Below are positions 25,701 through 35,336 of a stretch of 41,824 bases of DNA, in pieces. Each line of letters begins with the position of its first letter. Within the stretch, counting starts at the first letter, position 1. Below the pieces are notes generated by a model that worked only from the letters and a program-made list of their open reading frames with translations, did not search any database and was not told where the DNA came from. A program made the translations under genes and the position numbers. This DNA comes from Paludibacteraceae bacterium (GTDB lineage Bacteria > Bacteroidota > Bacteroidia > Bacteroidales > Paludibacteraceae): NCBI GenBank assembly GCA_016285885.1, contig JAEERP010000019.1:1-41824 (forward strand). The letters are read 5' to 3'.

Positions 25701-26658
25701 CGTGGAGATCCCATTGGATAATGTCTGGACTACATTCGTCATGCTCCCTGATGGGTCGAGTCCGATCTACGAGAACCGCCTACATCTCTTGGATTACATG
25801 ACGACGCAAGGAGAGACGGATTACAACATCTATTATAGTTTGAAGAAGAATCTGTTGAAGGTGATAGATATTAGGGATGTGCCTTCTGCGATAGACGTTG
25901 TGACTACTCCTGTGAAGAGTGTGGTTGTTACGTTCAACCGTAAGATCCGTAAGGAGACGTTTGATTATAAAGACATTGAGTTCTACTGTCAGGCCAGCGA
26001 TAACTTGAGCGACCCTGCCATTACGGTTGAGCAACGTGACGACTATAACTATGTGGTGAATGTCTCTTCCAAGACGAATACTACGGGCTTCTTTAAGATC
26101 GAGGTTAATGTCACTGATGTGCTCGATCAAGATGGCTATCCTGGAGAAATGGGTAAGGGCGCTACTTGGACACAGTACTTGGAGGGCGTAGACCCTGGTA
26201 CGGGCGACGGTCCAGGCACAGGCGATGATCCGGGTACTGGTGATGACCCAGGTACGGGCGACGGTCCTGGTACGGGCGACGGTCCAGGCACAGGCGATGA
26301 TCCGGGTACTGGTGATGACCCAGGTACGGGCGACGGTCCTGGTACAGGTGACGACCCAGGTACAGGTGACGGCCCTGGCACTGGTGACGGCCCTGGCACT
26401 GGTGATGACCCTGGTACAGGTGACGGCCCAGGTGAGGAACCTACTCCTATTGTGGATGTTGAGGGTGGCAAGATGGTGGTTTACGCTTACCAGAATTGCA
26501 TCTATGTGAAGTCCACGAAGGCAGGTACGCTAGATATCTATGACGTGCTTTCTAAACTAGTGGTGAAGAATGCCCATTATGACGTGGGTGTCACACCAGT
26601 GGCCGTCTTACCTAAGGGCACTTATATCGTCAATGGCAAGAAGGTGATTGTGAAGTAA
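10792..26658 (+). CDS. Giant (5,288-residue) T9SS-secreted beta-helix surface protein
   Basis: The uninterrupted 15.9-kb frame starts at ATG 10792 (a second in-frame ATG lies at 10798). A signal peptide with basic N-region and hydrophobic core is probably cleaved after Ala30 (ASA|KG). Residues about 32-3280 are seven tandem beta-helix units. Next come beta-sandwich domains including FN3-like (about 3397-3475) and carboxypeptidase-regulatory-like (about 3890-3975), then a 135-residue Ser-Gly linker (4102-4236) found only in this paralogue. A Cys-rich, hydrophobic central cassette (about 4237-4437) leads to a conserved helical part and modules shared with the other two paralogues from about 4604. 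The protein ends with a Big_5-like domain, 13 hexapeptide repeats (about 5134-5214) and a T9SS sorting domain (about 5220-5288) closing [13 protein letters not shown]. Secretion route and surface location are inferred from these ends. Calculated size is above 500 kDa. Function is unproven, most likely adhesion or cell-cell contact. Confidence 0.92.
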   Translation: MRMNKNSIGFRIRSLVTVLALSFVALSASAKGVLYVKSGASGDGSSWNNAMGNIQQAVDSAAKIGADVWVATGVYKSESSAVVSLKPNVSLYGGFAGTESSLAARDTAKNPTVLDGGGMVRVINQGNAFTAASAVEVNGFTIQNGSAQNGGGVNILAYTTINNCILKGNKASSYGSAIYAKNATIKNSQIINNAYLSYLHYTVRLDNCVMDSCVVKNNKSYYYSAVCAENNSKVTNCEIAGNSSSYSNSYRGSYFNSSIVSNCKFVNTTAGGASVELQGSTVMTGCLFEGNKNINTNLIYVGSRNVLVENCRILDNTTNSTLLNFAGRFNRCTIQGNTSSSRIVEVGSSSSILNCLICDNICTSSTEPFYLNDNALMSNCTVVRNETKHGYILSMRNSTLNNSIVVGNKRAANYTGILGLNGTNRISHNMLEYNSVNGNIDGSMKYAAFTDAENGDYSLSDKSYCINAGIEVTDSLDLLGKTRKQGGAVDMGAIESSHSHAPAIRLGEVVYVKSGATGDGSSWQSAFGDIQQAIVAASIDGKRHQIWVASGTYYGDLSLSSVVNLARGISLYGGFAGNETTLAARDTAKNPTILDGGNARRVISQNYGFADSMAVVVDGFTIQNGSAQNGGGVNLLANTTINNCILKGNKASSYGSAIYATRATIKNTQIIGNTYMNELRYAVRLDNCLMDSCVVKGNKSYYQSAICAENNARVANCVIEGNVSSYNNGYRGSYFNSAKVVNCKFVNTTAGGSSVELQGSTVMSSCLFEGNKSVNTTLIYEGSRTALVEDCQILNNSTSNSTLLSVYGIFNRCLVKGNTSTYRILEANSSSTISNTLICNNSSSSSYEIVNLGGAIMTNCTVVRNSTSSRYVIYVSGSTLRNSIVVGNKIALNYNGVLGLSGSNTVVNNMLESTYIRGNIDGSMNFAAFTDAEKGDYSLSEKSYCINAGINVTDSLDLLGKARKQGGAVDMGAIESAYTYAPALVTCGEIVYVKPGSTGDGSSWQSAFGDVQQAIIVASADKKRHQIWVAAGTYYGDSTQSSVVNLAGGISLYGGFAGNETSLAARDTAQNPTILDGKNQRCVILQNYDFPDSLAVVVDGFTIRNGNAQNGGGVYLLANTTINNCILSGNRASGNGSAIYATKSVFRNSQIIGNTYTSYLSYTIRMNNCVMDSCVVKNNRAYYNCAIYAENSSVTNCVLEGNSSAYTSGQRGSYFTSTKVINCKFINTNGNGASVELQGSSVMNDCLFEGNKNVNANLIYVGNGNSRVEDCQILNNSSSSSNLLSFYGKVNRCLVKGNVSAANILSVYSSSSISNSLICNNVCSSSSEVVYVADNASMINCTVVRNETKQRYIVNMQNSTLKNSIIVGNKADANYSGVLNLNGTNKITNNMLESTFIGGNVDGSMDFAAFTDAENGDYSLSENSYCINAGADVADTLDLLMNKRNQGGAVDMGAIESSHAAAPAFPVLGDVIYVKQGSNGDGSSWQSAYGDVQKAILAASSDGKKHQVWVAAGTYYGDSTLTTVVNLAQGVSLYGGFAGDETSLASRDIAQNPTILDGKSKRRVISQNYAFADTMAVVVDGFTLQNGSSANGGGAYINANTTINNCIVKGCRSSSYGSAIYATRATIKNTQIIGNTYLNYLSYTVRLNNCVMDSCVVKNNRAYYNGAIYAENNAKISNCVIEGNSSAYSSSYRGSYFNSVTLTNCTFANTSYAGASVELQGSTKMLGCSFEGNKDVNSTLVYVGNGNVRVEDCQFLNNSLNSDLLYVNGGKVNRCLIKGNTVNSHMVYLNNSSASIANSLIYNNVSSSSYEPIYLYENTFMINCTFARNEVKNRYIVYMRNSTLKNSIVVGNKLASIYTGVLNLNGTNTVTHNMLESTSVNDNIDGSMNFASFTDPDNGDFSLTENSYCINAGVDVADTLDFLGNVRSQGGAVDMGAIESSHAAAPAFATLGEIVYVKQGADGDGTSWQSPFGDVQKAILAATGDGKRHQIWVAAGTYYGDSTLSTVVNLARGISLYGGFAGNETSLADRDTAQNPTILDGRNARSVITQSYGFADSMAVVVDGFTIQNGRAVNGGGVNLNANTTINNCIFRNNRASSYGSAIYATRATIKNTQIVGNNTLNELRYTVRLNNCVMDSCVVKNNRAYYNSAIYAENNARISNCVIEGNTSTYSYNSYRGSYFNSAKVSNCKFVNTNGVGASVELQGSTSLTGCLFERNTNLNNNLIYTGSANVLVEDCQILNNSASSDLLSVDYGKVNRCLIKGNSTSSYYLLKLRYSSSISNSLICNNNVTSSYELIYMYDKASMINCTVVRNATNQRYIVYMQNSTLRNNIVVGNKMAANYTGVLNLSGTNTITNNMLESTFVNDNIDGSMSYAAFADPENGDFSLTENSYCINAGADVADTLDFLGNARKQGGAVDMGAIESSHAKAPSFAELSEIVYVKLGSNGDGTSWQSAFGDVQKAILAATSDGKRHQIWVAAGTYYGDSTLTTVVNLARGISLYGGFAGNETSLADRDTALNPTILDGKNVRCVITQSYGFADSMAVVVDGFTIRNGYAVNGGGAFLRKNTTLNNCIVKNCHAVERGLAIYSAGANITHSVICDNGNQNSYNYNRYAAVYMSGGRMDSCVLRNNRAYYTSALLAESAAKITNSVFESNPSSGRVIDLSNSTISDSKIIKNTNLSGYVIIAQNSSMIERCLFDGNETSSHLLYVCNSSVISNSQITKCRSRENCLIYLYDKPRMINTTVVDNVSNRQTIYCSSAPQILNSIVVGNKRSNNSESVYVNGATIRYSMIEGGANGEGNIDGSKASAAFVDASKGDYSLSGTSLCINAGTDVSDTIDMRGNVRKQSDAVDLGAIESAFTERAAVGTIIYVKAGADGSGLNWDDALGEINQAITLASTTGLKHQIWVAKGTYYGDTSLTSAISLSAGVSLYGGFAGTESSLEERDASKNLTVIDGKYKRRCIIQNYDFVDSLAIVVDGFTIQNGSLKDNAGVNVKAKKNATFNNCVFKNAKEGSSGVYAEWSTFRNCKFTGTSIQNLELHRGWADSCMFVGDGAELSCRIAYLNAARMTNSQVSGYVDRYNILEAVENSVVSCCRIMNNEARSNNYIVYLSKSTLENSYVYGNVARGSGYSIISANYSSFVTNSTIAHNTTKNRSAINYYYTSSGMYATIANSIIYGNKVTDDVRPQVVASDYVKVKYCASDGELKGENNIRLATANSGSDTSKSYVCFINAAGGDYRLHATSACIDKGLDSLMSAKFDINGGARIYGKAIDLGAVEFDGTYVQMLDYSQAVCHNRTSLEATFDSTISKIDWQIVHAGRVTGYQTTSGSGAVIPTMQLRTSKNDVDTLTLKVTPYDKEGVAGVPFNYNYIVYPDFSTRKVSFVRPQTYVVNVKDNTMTIEWNRLSLPVEVDKYDLYVWKSSQGMPSVPMASFVKNNNHSLSGLTNHTTYKFMVKAVIACDTISSEVDSFRIDIPVSLEINGSAICELGTKLDASTYTRRYIKGFELSDPITYTLSGADTADFYVKLPSSWDSLTGGYCDVYYHPTDSKKSSSNATVTFKSGKYTTVLYLKGTLSNYYVFDALVEKDVFRAGDTVDIKGIVTDAYGNPFEGKNLMVTLRKSGSIIWSTSAMSNAEGVVDVKYASSLFESGVYAVGVCLNGESSNATFDEFDILGISCSVGTDKWLVQRGDTISGTVTVKNRSSVAAHNVKVKTLSLANGCKVVFDSIDVLPGLESKRINYYLTGDTLTEGNRYLPSSFRVETAEGLTSDFTSYFYCEMPYGQIKVLPANIKEYVSKQKPKYIELLLCNTGFGETGNVSISLPKNFEGISVVNGTEIGSIKSGDTARATLRLAYYDGAKLNTPINGSIGFNCENGKSTSINFSMEYTSSFVGGLSVDVVDEYYYNAASKSHLAGATVEVLNAFNSKVVVSGVTDSTGMVNFDSIPEGDYLLSVKADKHASYRESISIQAGQNLSKFVFVTYEAVTYTWKVERTEIEDKYEITIDTKFETHVPAPVLTAEFPNGLPGKEKFNPGDKEIAYLMITNHGLIAAKNVTLHFPEMANYIFVPDVSRIDSFPANYSMVVPVTIQRAYADGTFDPSFGESGSGSGSGSGSGSGSGSGSGSGSGSGSGSGSGSGSGSGGGSGSGSGDNPGGENPGSGFGSGSGSGSGSGSGSGSGSGSGSGSGSGSGSGSGSGSGSGSGSGSGSGSGSGSGSGSGSGSGSGSGSGSGSGSGSGSGDDCGIIVIYYNYECDELVDKEVYVETWRCATATPSSSGGLAGVAGAGSGGYGYGGGSGGQSGSVNISGPIIIENRECDKKCDGLNARAVFNCMLNLCGWLPFDKMNNLPENIRRNLRALPSLLAGAGPLGSAWAYTTTNNMHRGKVAASLYDAGTLILSLIPYVRVIPFSCLDMLCQAISCEYDGVDVSNCGEYIYNKFASPNTLRSGGLDFYRIADPEYLALHDLWELIKFESHRYDCIVEYVGADEAMMKKVGLNDFLEFAMDSFAAVGKIDIEAVKKIPVSDLSLTEMIAISERWNRTVDAWNAGVYAPNEEYPDIANRSVIEQHLDAVSNYYQYVMFRGFENIGDMITSFNNGLKDLDKPIKSVCASVKLQISQTMTMTREAFDGTLIVNNGNEAMDMDNFKVVLEIRDEEGNLANDLFQINTLSLKGIDAVDGTASIGAGKEATSVFRFIPEKGAAPTAPVNYSFGGKILYVDGGDTITIDLYPVTLTVNPSPDLQIDYFMQRNILGDDALTLDRVEPSVPAALGVRIDNQGYGLAKNVKLETAQPEIVDNAKGLLIDFSIIGSSLDGLDCDLGSKNINFGDIEAQTAKTGVWWMTSSLLGHFVSYEANVVHANSFGNPDLSLVKGVSIHELIKTVDAYGVKEDHAPDFLVNDDDDWDYTPDAIYYSNGGKDTVYEAKNAKLDKNRVSPYDTVVKLTVTPASVGWNYAQTNDPGDNRYEIRRVVRVKDNVEIPLDNVWTTFVMLPDGSSPIYENRLHLLDYMTTQGETDYNIYYSLKKNLLKVIDIRDVPSAIDVVTTPVKSVVVTFNRKIRKETFDYKDIEFYCQASDNLSDPAITVEQRDDYNYVVNVSSKTNTTGFFKIEVNVTDVLDQDGYPGEMGKGATWTQYLEGVDPGTGDGPGTGDDPGTGDDPGTGDGPGTGDGPGTGDDPGTGDDPGTGDGPGTGDDPGTGDGPGTGDGPGTGDDPGTGDGPGEEPTPIVDVEGGKMVVYAYQNCIYVKSTKAGTLDIYDVLSKLVVKNAHYDVGVTPVAVLPKGTYIVNGKKVIVK
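10885..20640 (+). repeat. Seven tandem beta-helix units, about 1.25-1.45 kb each
   Basis: Unit starts lie at about 10885, 12313, 13756, 15199, 16648, 18100 and 19393, giving spacings of 1428, 1443, 1443, 1449, 1452 and 1293 nt. The first five are long units. The sixth and seventh match the closing pair of the first giant gene. Each unit runs from the Y-V-K-x-G motif through [22 protein letters not shown] and DGFTI.NG, then about a dozen N-C-containing helix rungs, and ends at CINAG...[13 protein letters not shown] identity between units is high enough for homologous recombination, so copy number may be unstable or misassembled. Confidence 0.9.
23095..23499 (+). repeat. Ser-Gly dipeptide linker (135 residues)
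   Basis: An in-frame array of Ser/Gly codons is broken once by a Pro/Asn/Glu-containing stretch near 23230-23268. It separates the beta-sandwich stack from the central cassette and is absent from both paralogues. At DNA level it is a 6-nt-period microsatellite with mixed Gly and Ser codons, so length can change without frameshift when whole units are lost or gained. Confidence 0.95.
26191..26433 (+). repeat. Hexapeptide (D/G)PGTGD linker minisatellite
   Basis: Thirteen complete 18-nt units alternate DPGTGD and GPGTGD, with a 72-nt higher-order repeat (compare 26197 and 26269). The linker joins the Big_5-like domain to the sorting domain. The equivalent linkers in the first and third giant genes hold only two or three units of a similar type. 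Confidence 0.93.
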
Positions 26659-26689
26659 GAGAAGTTCACTTATTTTGATAAAAGAGAGC

Positions 26690-26727
26690 AAAACCACTTC
26701 CCGAGAGTCTTGGGGAGTGGTTTTGTG
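26690..26727 (+). terminator. Rho-independent terminator after the 5,288-residue gene
   Basis: A 13-bp stem with one G-U pair (26690-26702 with 26712-26724) and a 9-nt loop is followed by T-rich DNA. It starts 32 nt after the stop codon. Confidence 0.85.
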
Positions 26728-26969
26728 TATTTGTTGTGGTATTTTATGATGGTGGCTTTTTAGGACAAATCTTATGCAAGTTTCTTTATGATATGATATT
26801 TAATTTGCTATTAATCAATTATTAAGTTTATTTATGTCATTTTTATTCGAGAGTGTTTTTACAATTTTTATATAATTTTTTCATTTTTTAAATCTACACT
26901 TGTATTTTTGTGTATTTTATGGCATAGTTTTTGTTGCTAAAAAGGTGGAGATAATTTTTATTTAATACC
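26728..26969. other. AT-rich non-coding gap before the third giant gene
   Basis: No ORF with coding character is seen. The gap holds only the candidate promoter listed separately. Confidence 0.5.
26900..26933 (+). promoter_or_regulatory. Candidate Bacteroidota promoter for the third giant gene
   Basis: TTG at 26900-26902 is followed after 22 nt by TAGTTTTTG (26925-26933), which is the TAnnTTTG -7 element with one extra base. A start near 26940 would give a leader of about 30 nt before the ATG. The match is imperfect in an AT-rich region. Confidence 0.35.
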
Positions 26970-29900
26970 ATGAGTTCTGTTATTATCAAGTCGAAATCGC
27001 TTTTGATGATTTTGGCACTATTTTTTGTCACGTTCCCGTCATTGGCTAAAAGTGTAATTTATGTGAAATCAGGAGCTAATGGGGACGGTAGTTCTTGGAG
27101 TAATGCATTCGGAAATGTTCAGCAGGCTGTGGATTTGGCTGCGAAAACAGGTGCTGACGTTTGGGTTGCCAAAGGTGTATACAAAGGCGATTCGACCGCG
27201 GTGGTTTCCTTGAAACCGAATGTTAGTCTGTATGGTGGTTTTGCTGGAACGGAGACTTCACTTTCCGTTAGGGACACGGCAAAGAATCCTACTGTGTTGG
27301 ATGGTGATAATGCAATCCGCGTAATCAGTCAGGTGGATGATTTTGCTGACACGTCTGCGGTTGTGGTGGATGGCTTCACGATCCAAAATGGTATGGCGAG
27401 TAACGGTGGTGGCGCGTTCCTGAAAAAGAATGCCACGATAAGCAATTGTATTTTAAAGAATAATGGTGCGACATTGAAATCCGTCGGATTGGCGATCTAT
27501 GCGAAAAATGCTAAGATTAAGAATTGTATAATTTGCAACAATAGCTCAAATGAAGTTCCTTGGACAGTCTATTTGCTACAATCAGAAATGGACAGCTGTG
27601 TTGTGAAGGACAATGCGGTAATATCGGGCTCGGCATTGTATGGAGAGCTTTCCACAATTTCTAATTCTGTCATAGACTCGAATAAGAATATCGACTGGTA
27701 TGTTAATCCTCCGGTGTTTTTGAATAATTCTAAGTTGGTTAAATGTGTTGTGAAGAACAACTATGGACAAAATGCTGGTGTGCGTGCTTGTAATAACAGT
27801 GAGATCACGGGTTGTACGTTTTCAAATAACATAAGTACGCAGAATAGTGTCATCCATATTGAAACGAGTTCAAAGATTGAGGATTCCGAAATCTTCGACA
27901 ATGAAGGCCTTTACTACGAGGTGATTTATTTGATCGGTTCCTCGTCGATGAATCGTTGTAAGGTGTTCAATAATGTGGTGGATAGGAATCATTGTATTGT
28001 TAATATCCGCAACAACTCTACTCTTTCCAATTCGTTGATCTATGGAAATGAGGGTCGGGAGAATGCCTATGCACCTCTTGTGTTGGTCTATTCCTCGATG
28101 GTAAATACAACCTTTGCGGATAATGAGACGTCGGCAATATATGCGGCTGATATCACAGGTTCAACTGTGACGAACTCTATTATTGTCGGTACGAAGTTCA
28201 CTGGGAGATTCCTGAGCCATCTTGATCTGAAAGAAACAAACAACATCACGTATTCGATGATTGAAGGTGGCGCGGATGGAGAAGGCAACATCGACGGAAA
28301 CAGATGGGGCGCCGCTTTTGTGAACCCTTCCAATGGTGATTACTCATTGTCCAAAACCTCTCTTTGTCTTAATGCGGGTACTGATGTCGCTGATACGGTT
28401 GATTTGAGGGGCAACGTGAGAAAACAGATGTCAGCGGTGGATATGGGTGCGATCGAGTCTTCGTTCTCGGGAAGGGCTTCTACCGGTCCTGTCGTTTATG
28501 TGAAGGCTGGCGCCGAGGGCTCCGGATCGAGTTGGGAAGACGCTTTGGGCGATATCAGTCAGGCGATAACACTTGCCTCTGCAATGAGGAAGAAACCTCA
28601 GATATGGGTGGCTAAGGGTTCTTACTATGGAGATACGACGAGGCCATATGCCATCACACTCTCTGCTGGTGTGAGCCTCTATGGCGGATTCGCCGGCACG
28701 GAATCCTCTTTGGGGGAGAGAGACGTGGTGCGCAATGTCACCATAATCGACGGTGATTCTAAGAGGAGGTGTGTCGTCCAGAACTATGTTTTCGCTGATT
28801 CGTTGGCAATCGTGGTGGACGGATTCACCATTCGGAACGGAGCTGGGAAGAATGGCGCTGGTGTCGCCGCAAATACAAAGAAGAACACTACTTTCCGCAA
28901 CTGCATCTTCTCTGATGTGGTGGAGGGCGATCAGAGCGTCTATGCGGAAAAGACTCACTTCAAGAACTGTAAGTTCGTTGACATCGCAAACCGAATCCTT
29001 GAAATCAAAGGTGGGGTGGTGGATAGTTGTGCGATCCTGAATAACAGGAATACCCGATACTCCAGCTCTATCTATCTCGAAGCGTCGGTCTTCTCTAATT
29101 CTTTGGTGTCTGGCTGCTCGGCTATCTTAGGTGTTTTTGAGGCTATGAATAATTCTGTTGTTTCGGCATGTAGGTTCGAAAACAATGAGACTGCTGAAAG
29201 GAACGTGATCCTTTTGAATAGTTCTACGCTGGAGAACTCTTTGGTGTTCGGAAATAAAACGCGAGATGGACAGGCACCCATCGTTTCGGTTAATCACGCC
29301 TCCTTCATCACTAACGCTACCGTTGCCCACAACATCACTGTGCGTGGCAATGCGGTAGGTCATGGCAGTTCGGCGCAGGGTGTATATACTATGATTTCCA
29401 ACTCCATCATCTATGGCAACAAGGCGACGCACGCTGTTGTCCCTCAGGTTGATTCGTCGGATCACTTGAAGGTGTCGTATTGCGCCTCTGATGGCGAATT
29501 GACTGGCGAGAACAACATCAGGTTGGCTCTCGCCAATAGCGGATCTGATGCCTCTAAGAAGTACGTGTGCTTTATCGACGCTGCTGGTGGTGATTATCGC
29601 CTGCATGCGACATCCGCTTGTATCGACATGGGTATTGACAGCGTGATGACGGCTAAGCGTGACATCAATGGTGGCGCAAGAATCTATGGCAAGGCTATCG
29701 ATATGGGTGCCATTGAGTTCGATGGTGAATATGTGCGGATGTTAGAATACAGTCAAGTGGTTTGCTACGACAAAACTACGCTGGAGGCTACTTTCGATTC
29801 TACCATCTCTAAGATTGATTGGGAGATCGTTGATGCAAGCGATGTCACAGGATTCGAACATACTTCCGGTAGCGGTTCCGTGATCCCTGCTATGCGTCTT

Positions 29901-32900
29901 CGCACTGCGAGTGATAATGTCGATACGCTGACACTGAAGGTCACTCCTTACAATGTGGCAGGTGAGGAAGGTGTGCCGTTCGATTACAAATATCTTGTAT
30001 ACCCAGATCTTTCCGAGTTGAAGATCTTGTTCCTTCGCCCTCAAACGCCTTACGAGGTGAATGCGAAGAGCGCAGACATGGCGGTGGAGTGGAAGAAATT
30101 GCCGCTCGCTGCTGAGGCGAACCAATATGATTTCTATTTGTGGAAGGCCTCTCAAGAGATGCCGTCTGCTCCGAAGGCTTCTTTCACGAACAGATACCGT
30201 ATAGACTTGTTGGAACTGGATAACCACACGACGTACAAATACATGGTACGGGCGGTGTTCGCTTGTGATACCGTATATTCCGAGGTGGATAGCTTCAGGA
30301 TAGATATTCCTGCGAATCTGGAGATATACGATTCTCCGATTTGTGAGTTGGGCACTAAGTTGAACGATACCACCTATTCCCGCAGGTATATCAAGGGATT
30401 TGAATTGAAGGATACAATCACCTATACGCTCTCAGGCGAGGAGGTGGCGGACTTCTCTGTCCAACTCGCTGATGCATGGAACGCATTGACGGGTGGTTCC
30501 TTCGATATCTATTATACTCCTACTGATGCGAATAAACCATTAAGCAATGCCACATTGACGTTCCAATCGGGCAGTTTTACTGCGGTGATGGATCTGAAGG
30601 GTATTCTCGCGAACTACTATGTCTTCGACGCTGTTGTGGAGAATGATGTGTACAAGGCGGGCGATACCATCATGATCAAGAGCTCTGTGGTGGATGCCAT
30701 GGGGAAACCTTATGAGAACAAACAACTGAAAGTTACCTTGAGGAAGGATGGTTCCCCAATCATGATAAAAGAGGTGACGTCGGATGCTCATGGAGAGGCC
30801 ATCGTGAAGTATGTCTCTTCTGCTTTTGAATGTGGCGTCTATTCAGTGGGCGTCTGTCTGAGCACGGAAAATACAAATGTGACCCATGATGAGTTTAACA
30901 TCCCGGGTATCTCATGCGTTGTGGGCGCTGACAGATGGTTGGTTCAGAAGGGTGACACGATCCGTGGAACGATTCTCGTGAAGAACCATAGCAATGTTGA
31001 GTCTCGCAACGTGAAGGTGAAGACTATCAGTTTGGCCAGTGGCTGCAAGGTGGTCTTCGATTCAATTGATGTGTTACGAGGCCTTGAGGAGAAGAGCATC
31101 AGCTACTATCTGACGGGCGAGTCTATCACCGAGGGCTCTTCTTATTTGCCATCGACCTTCCGTGTGTTGACGGGAGAGGGCTTGAGTACAGATTTCTCCA
31201 CTTACTTCTATTGTGAGATGCCTTATGGACAGATCAAAGTGTTGCCTGCCAATATTACGGAGTATGTCTCCAAACAAAATCCTAAGTATGTTGAGCTTAT
31301 GCTTTGCAACACAGGCTTAGGAGAGACTGGTGGAGTGTCTGTGGCTCTGCCGTCTGGTTTTGAAGGCATGACGATGCCTGGTGGTACGGAGATCAACAGC
31401 ATTAAGCCTGGCGACACGGTAAGAACCGTCTTGAAATTGGCTTATTATGAGGGCGCTAAGCTTAATATGCCAATCTATGGTACGATAGGGGTCAACTGCG
31501 AGAATGGCAAGTCCACATCCATCACCTACTCGGTAGAATACACTTCTTCAGTGGTGGGAAGCGTCAGTGTTGATGTGGTCGATGAGTATTACTATAACAC
31601 TGCGGACAAACCGCATCTTGCTGGTGCGACCGTTGAGATTAGGAATGCGTTTAGCAATGAGGCGATCGCCTCTGGCGTTACCGATAGCACCGGCAAGGTC
31701 CACTTCGACAATATTCCGGAGGGAGATTATTTGTTGGTTGTCAATGCGGATAAGCATGCTGGGCACAGAGAGACGATCACCGTTCAGGCTGGTCAAAATT
31801 TGAACAAGTTCGTGTTTGTCTCCTATCAGGCTGTGACATACACCTGGAATGTGGTGCCTACGGAGATAGAGGATAAGTATGAATATAGCCTGGAGATGGA
31901 GTATGAGACGAATGTTCCTGTCCCGGTTGTGACGGCTGAATTTATTTCCGAAATACCTGACAAGTCGACCTTTAACGTCGGTGAGAAGTATGTCGCCAAT
32001 CTTTTGATTACAAATCATGGATTGATCGCGGCGAAGAATGTGCGGATTAATGCCCAGCACGTGGAGAGCTTCCGTATAAAGCCTGCTATCGATCATTTCG
32101 ATTCTCTCCCGGGAAACTTTTCTGTGCTTGTGCCAGTGTCTATCGAGCGTGTTAAGCTAAATGGTGATGATAACAATTCTGGTGACGAGGGATGTTCTGG
32201 GTTAGCGTTTCTGTATGAATATGTTTGCGATACTATCAAGGCGATTCATGGATATGTTCCTATTTGGAGATGCCCTTCGTTTGATATCAATTTGTCAGGA
32301 GGTGACGCCTCTGGACATGTCGATGGCGCAATAGCATATTTTGGTGCCTCTTCCTCCACGGGTGACCCTTGCCCTCCAGACACGTGTGAAGGAGAAGTTA
32401 ATGCATTAATAGATTGTATTTTGGATATAATTGGCTGGATTCCACTCTTTGGAGATGCGGCGGAAGATTCGTATGTGGGTGCTAAGCGAGTCGGTGATAT
32501 TATTTCTGCGTTTCAGGCCTCATATTCGGCTGCGTCTGCAGTTGGTGATGCTATTGACGGAAAAAATTCCGAGAGGGATAAATATCGTAATTTGTATAAT
32601 GCTAGTGCTATTGGTATGGGCTTTATCCCTATTATTGGGGATTTCATTCCGTTTGGATGTTATGATTTGTTGTGCCAACTATTTTCATGTCTCATGAATG
32701 GCGTGTTTGCGGAGAATTGTGGTGAATATTTATACGATTTGGAACATAAAAACACGTTGAGATCCGCTGACGTGAATGATTTCTATAAAACTGCGCCGCC
32801 ACATTTGTTGGCATATCACGATTTGCTCGAGTTTTATAAGTTTGAGGCCTATAGGTTTAGATTCGTTGCGGAATGTGTTGGAGCTGATGATGAAATGATG

Positions 32901-35108
32901 AAAAAAACTGGCTTGGTGGATTATTTGGATTTCGCCATTGATTCTTTTGCGTTACGACGGAAGATAGACATTGATAGAGTCAAGGAACTTCCTGTAACTG
33001 ACCTCTCTCTGACTGAAATGATTGCGATTAGTGAGAGATGGAATCGGTCTATGGATGCTTGGGATGATAGCGTGTTTAGCTCGAATGAAAAGTATCCTGA
33101 CATTGCGGACAAGAATGTTCTTATCGATTATCTTAAGGGAATGGAGAACTTCTATTATTATGTGGCATTCCGAGGATTTTTGTCTACTCAGCAGTTGAAG
33201 GATTTCATCATCGACCAAGTTGATAAGCAGGACAAGAAACGGAAGGGCGTTTGCGCAAGCGTTAAGCTTCATATCTCTCAGACAATGACGATGACTCGCG
33301 AGGCATTTGACGGTACGCTTACTGTTAACAATGGCAACGAGACTAGGGATATGGATAACTTTAAGATCGTGCTTGAGATTCGTGACGAGAAGGGCAACCT
33401 TGCGAATGATTTGTTCCAAATCAACACGCAGTCTTTGAAGGGCATTGATGCTGTTGATGGTTCTTCGACGATTGGTGCCGGGGAGGAGATTACCGCATCG
33501 TTCCGTTTCATACCTGAAAAGGGTGCCGCTCCGAAGACTCCTGTGAGATATTCGTTTGGCGGAAAGATCATCTATGTGGAGTCTGGCGATACATTCACGC
33601 TCAAGTTGAATCCGGTAATGTTGACTGTCAATCCAAGCCCAGACTTGCAGATCGATTACTTCATGCAACGTAATATCCTTGGCGACGATGCCTTGACGAA
33701 GGATCGTGTCGAACCAAGTGTGCCGGCGGCTTTGGGTGTGCGAATCGACAACCAAGGCTATGGGGCCGCTAAGAATGTGAAGCTCGAGACGGCTCAGCCT
33801 GAGATCGTCGACAACGAGAAGGGCTTGCTGATAGAGTTCGATATTATCGGTTCTAGCTTGGACGGTAAGGATTGTAATCTTGGATCGGAGAACATCAACT
33901 TTGGTGACATCAATTCCCGAACGGCTAAGACGGGTGTTTGGTGGATGACCAGCTCATTGCTTGGACACTTCACTAAGTATGAGGCGAGTGTGGCTCACAC
34001 GAACAGCTATGGCAACGCTGATTTGAGCCTGGTGAAGGGCATAGCCGTTCATGAGTTGATCAAGACGGTCGACGCTTACGGTCTGAAGGCGGATCATGTC
34101 GTTGACTTCCTCGTGAACGACCAAGTGGATGGCGATGACATCCCTGATGCGATCTACTACTCTGATGGAGGCGTGGATTCTGTGAGTGAGGCGCACTCTA
34201 CAAGGCTAGATAAGGATAGGGTTTCCTCTTCCGATACGGTGGTGAGACTCTCCGTCATTCCTTCCCAAAGCGGTTGGAACTATGCACAGACGTATGATCC
34301 GGGAGATAATTGCTACGAAATACAGAGGGTGGTGAGACTGAAGGATGGCGTGGAGATTCCTTTGGATAATGTCTGGACAACGTTCGTCACGCTTCCTGAT
34401 GCCGAGGAGCCAATCTACGAGAACCGCCTGCATTTCTTGGATTACATGACCGCATTGGAGGAGACTGACTATGATATTTACTTCAGCCCGAGAAAGAACC
34501 TCTTGGAGGTGACTTCCATTACGGGAACGCCTTTGACTGTTAATGCTGTCAGGGAACCGATAGATAGTGTGATCGTCCATTTCAACCGCAAGATCCAGAA
34601 GGAGTCGTTCGACTATAAGGATATCGAGTTGTACTGCCAGGCCGGCGATAACCTGAGTGATTCGACCTTCACGGTTAAACAGTTAGATGACTATACCTAT
34701 GTGGTGAATATCTCTTCCAAGACGAATGCTTTTGGGTTCTACAGGCTGGAGGTTAACGTCAACAATGTCTATGATGAGGATGGATACCCTGGAGAGTTCG
34801 GTAGGAGCGCTACTTGGGTTCAATACGTGGATGGTGAGGAGCCTGGCGCAGGCGATGACCCTGGCACAGGTGACGACCCAGGTGAGGAACCTACTCCTAT
34901 TGTGGATGTTGAGGATGGCAAGGTGTTTGTTTACGCTTACCAGAATTGCATCTATGTGAAGTCCGCACGGGCGGGTACGCTTGATATCTATGACATACTT
35001 TCCAAATTGGTGGTGAAGAATGCCCATTATGACGTGGGTGTCACACCTGTGGCCGTGCTGCCTAAGGGCGCTTATATTGTCAATGGCAAGAAGGTGATTG
35101 TGAAGTAA
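26970..35108 (+). CDS. Giant (2,712-residue) T9SS-secreted beta-helix surface protein, short paralogue
   Basis: ATG 26970 opens a signal peptide that is probably cleaved after Ala26 (SLA|KS). Only two beta-helix units follow (about residues 28-920), corresponding to the closing pair of the larger paralogues. The same beta-sandwich stack comes next: FN3-like about 1035-1114 and carboxypeptidase-regulatory-like about 1531-1614. The central cassette (about 1731-1931) has Cys pairs and two hydrophobic stretches, including GMGFIPIIGDFIPFG. A conserved helical part, the shared C-terminal modules from about 2094, a Big_5-like domain (about 2531-2614), a two-to-three-unit Pro-Gly linker and the T9SS sorting domain (about 2645-2712) complete it. 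Its own promoter candidate and terminator suggest independent transcription. It looks like the minimal member of the family, useful for defining which parts are obligatory. Function is unknown; a surface location is inferred. Confidence 0.92.
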   Translation: MSSVIIKSKSLLMILALFFVTFPSLAKSVIYVKSGANGDGSSWSNAFGNVQQAVDLAAKTGADVWVAKGVYKGDSTAVVSLKPNVSLYGGFAGTETSLSVRDTAKNPTVLDGDNAIRVISQVDDFADTSAVVVDGFTIQNGMASNGGGAFLKKNATISNCILKNNGATLKSVGLAIYAKNAKIKNCIICNNSSNEVPWTVYLLQSEMDSCVVKDNAVISGSALYGELSTISNSVIDSNKNIDWYVNPPVFLNNSKLVKCVVKNNYGQNAGVRACNNSEITGCTFSNNISTQNSVIHIETSSKIEDSEIFDNEGLYYEVIYLIGSSSMNRCKVFNNVVDRNHCIVNIRNNSTLSNSLIYGNEGRENAYAPLVLVYSSMVNTTFADNETSAIYAADITGSTVTNSIIVGTKFTGRFLSHLDLKETNNITYSMIEGGADGEGNIDGNRWGAAFVNPSNGDYSLSKTSLCLNAGTDVADTVDLRGNVRKQMSAVDMGAIESSFSGRASTGPVVYVKAGAEGSGSSWEDALGDISQAITLASAMRKKPQIWVAKGSYYGDTTRPYAITLSAGVSLYGGFAGTESSLGERDVVRNVTIIDGDSKRRCVVQNYVFADSLAIVVDGFTIRNGAGKNGAGVAANTKKNTTFRNCIFSDVVEGDQSVYAEKTHFKNCKFVDIANRILEIKGGVVDSCAILNNRNTRYSSSIYLEASVFSNSLVSGCSAILGVFEAMNNSVVSACRFENNETAERNVILLNSSTLENSLVFGNKTRDGQAPIVSVNHASFITNATVAHNITVRGNAVGHGSSAQGVYTMISNSIIYGNKATHAVVPQVDSSDHLKVSYCASDGELTGENNIRLALANSGSDASKKYVCFIDAAGGDYRLHATSACIDMGIDSVMTAKRDINGGARIYGKAIDMGAIEFDGEYVRMLEYSQVVCYDKTTLEATFDSTISKIDWEIVDASDVTGFEHTSGSGSVIPAMRLRTASDNVDTLTLKVTPYNVAGEEGVPFDYKYLVYPDLSELKILFLRPQTPYEVNAKSADMAVEWKKLPLAAEANQYDFYLWKASQEMPSAPKASFTNRYRIDLLELDNHTTYKYMVRAVFACDTVYSEVDSFRIDIPANLEIYDSPICELGTKLNDTTYSRRYIKGFELKDTITYTLSGEEVADFSVQLADAWNALTGGSFDIYYTPTDANKPLSNATLTFQSGSFTAVMDLKGILANYYVFDAVVENDVYKAGDTIMIKSSVVDAMGKPYENKQLKVTLRKDGSPIMIKEVTSDAHGEAIVKYVSSAFECGVYSVGVCLSTENTNVTHDEFNIPGISCVVGADRWLVQKGDTIRGTILVKNHSNVESRNVKVKTISLASGCKVVFDSIDVLRGLEEKSISYYLTGESITEGSSYLPSTFRVLTGEGLSTDFSTYFYCEMPYGQIKVLPANITEYVSKQNPKYVELMLCNTGLGETGGVSVALPSGFEGMTMPGGTEINSIKPGDTVRTVLKLAYYEGAKLNMPIYGTIGVNCENGKSTSITYSVEYTSSVVGSVSVDVVDEYYYNTADKPHLAGATVEIRNAFSNEAIASGVTDSTGKVHFDNIPEGDYLLVVNADKHAGHRETITVQAGQNLNKFVFVSYQAVTYTWNVVPTEIEDKYEYSLEMEYETNVPVPVVTAEFISEIPDKSTFNVGEKYVANLLITNHGLIAAKNVRINAQHVESFRIKPAIDHFDSLPGNFSVLVPVSIERVKLNGDDNNSGDEGCSGLAFLYEYVCDTIKAIHGYVPIWRCPSFDINLSGGDASGHVDGAIAYFGASSSTGDPCPPDTCEGEVNALIDCILDIIGWIPLFGDAAEDSYVGAKRVGDIISAFQASYSAASAVGDAIDGKNSERDKYRNLYNASAIGMGFIPIIGDFIPFGCYDLLCQLFSCLMNGVFAENCGEYLYDLEHKNTLRSADVNDFYKTAPPHLLAYHDLLEFYKFEAYRFRFVAECVGADDEMMKKTGLVDYLDFAIDSFALRRKIDIDRVKELPVTDLSLTEMIAISERWNRSMDAWDDSVFSSNEKYPDIADKNVLIDYLKGMENFYYYVAFRGFLSTQQLKDFIIDQVDKQDKKRKGVCASVKLHISQTMTMTREAFDGTLTVNNGNETRDMDNFKIVLEIRDEKGNLANDLFQINTQSLKGIDAVDGSSTIGAGEEITASFRFIPEKGAAPKTPVRYSFGGKIIYVESGDTFTLKLNPVMLTVNPSPDLQIDYFMQRNILGDDALTKDRVEPSVPAALGVRIDNQGYGAAKNVKLETAQPEIVDNEKGLLIEFDIIGSSLDGKDCNLGSENINFGDINSRTAKTGVWWMTSSLLGHFTKYEASVAHTNSYGNADLSLVKGIAVHELIKTVDAYGLKADHVVDFLVNDQVDGDDIPDAIYYSDGGVDSVSEAHSTRLDKDRVSSSDTVVRLSVIPSQSGWNYAQTYDPGDNCYEIQRVVRLKDGVEIPLDNVWTTFVTLPDAEEPIYENRLHFLDYMTALEETDYDIYFSPRKNLLEVTSITGTPLTVNAVREPIDSVIVHFNRKIQKESFDYKDIELYCQAGDNLSDSTFTVKQLDDYTYVVNISSKTNAFGFYRLEVNVNNVYDEDGYPGEFGRSATWVQYVDGEEPGAGDDPGTGDDPGEEPTPIVDVEDGKVFVYAYQNCIYVKSARAGTLDIYDILSKLVVKNAHYDVGVTPVAVLPKGAYIVNGKKVIVK
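27049..29731 (+). repeat. Two beta-helix units of the third giant gene
   Basis: Unit openings (Y-V-K-x-G-A) lie near 27049 and 28492. The first unit combines the standard N-terminal opening with the [15 protein letters not shown] feature of the penultimate units in the paralogues. The second matches their final unit and ends in GAIEFDG near 29731. Confidence 0.8.
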
Positions 35109-35138
35109 GAGAAGTTCACTTATTTTGATAAAAAAGAG

Positions 35139-35177
35139 CAAAACCACTTCCTGGAAGTATTTCCGGGGGTGGTTTTG
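35139..35177 (+). terminator. Rho-independent terminator after the third giant gene
   Basis: The stem of 35139-35156 with 35161-35177 has two G-U pairs and one bulged T, with a 4-nt loop. Its outer arm and the 30 nt before it are nearly identical to the terminator region after the 5,288-residue gene. Confidence 0.85.
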
Positions 35178-35256
35178 TGTTTTGATATGTACTTCATCGT
35201 TTATTTTATATTTACACATTATTGGCGGATCGCAATGAAGAATTCGGGGAATATGC

Positions 35257-35264
35257 TATCTTTG
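35257..35264 (+). promoter_or_regulatory. Bacteroidota -7 promoter element upstream of the 535-residue exported protein gene
   Basis: TATCTTTG is a perfect TAnnTTTG match. No clear TTTG -33 element is seen at the usual spacing. Transcription would start near 35271, leaving a leader of about 66 nt before ATG 35337. Confidence 0.5.
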
Positions 35265-35336
35265 TTAAATCGTCTATCCGTTGTGAAGAAACAATGGGTG
35301 CGGTGTTGGTTGATGTAACCCCTAAAAGAAGAATTT

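Noticed and set aside
26136-26471. Minus-strand Pro/Ser repeat protein
   Set aside because: It is a shadow of the hexapeptide linker minisatellite.
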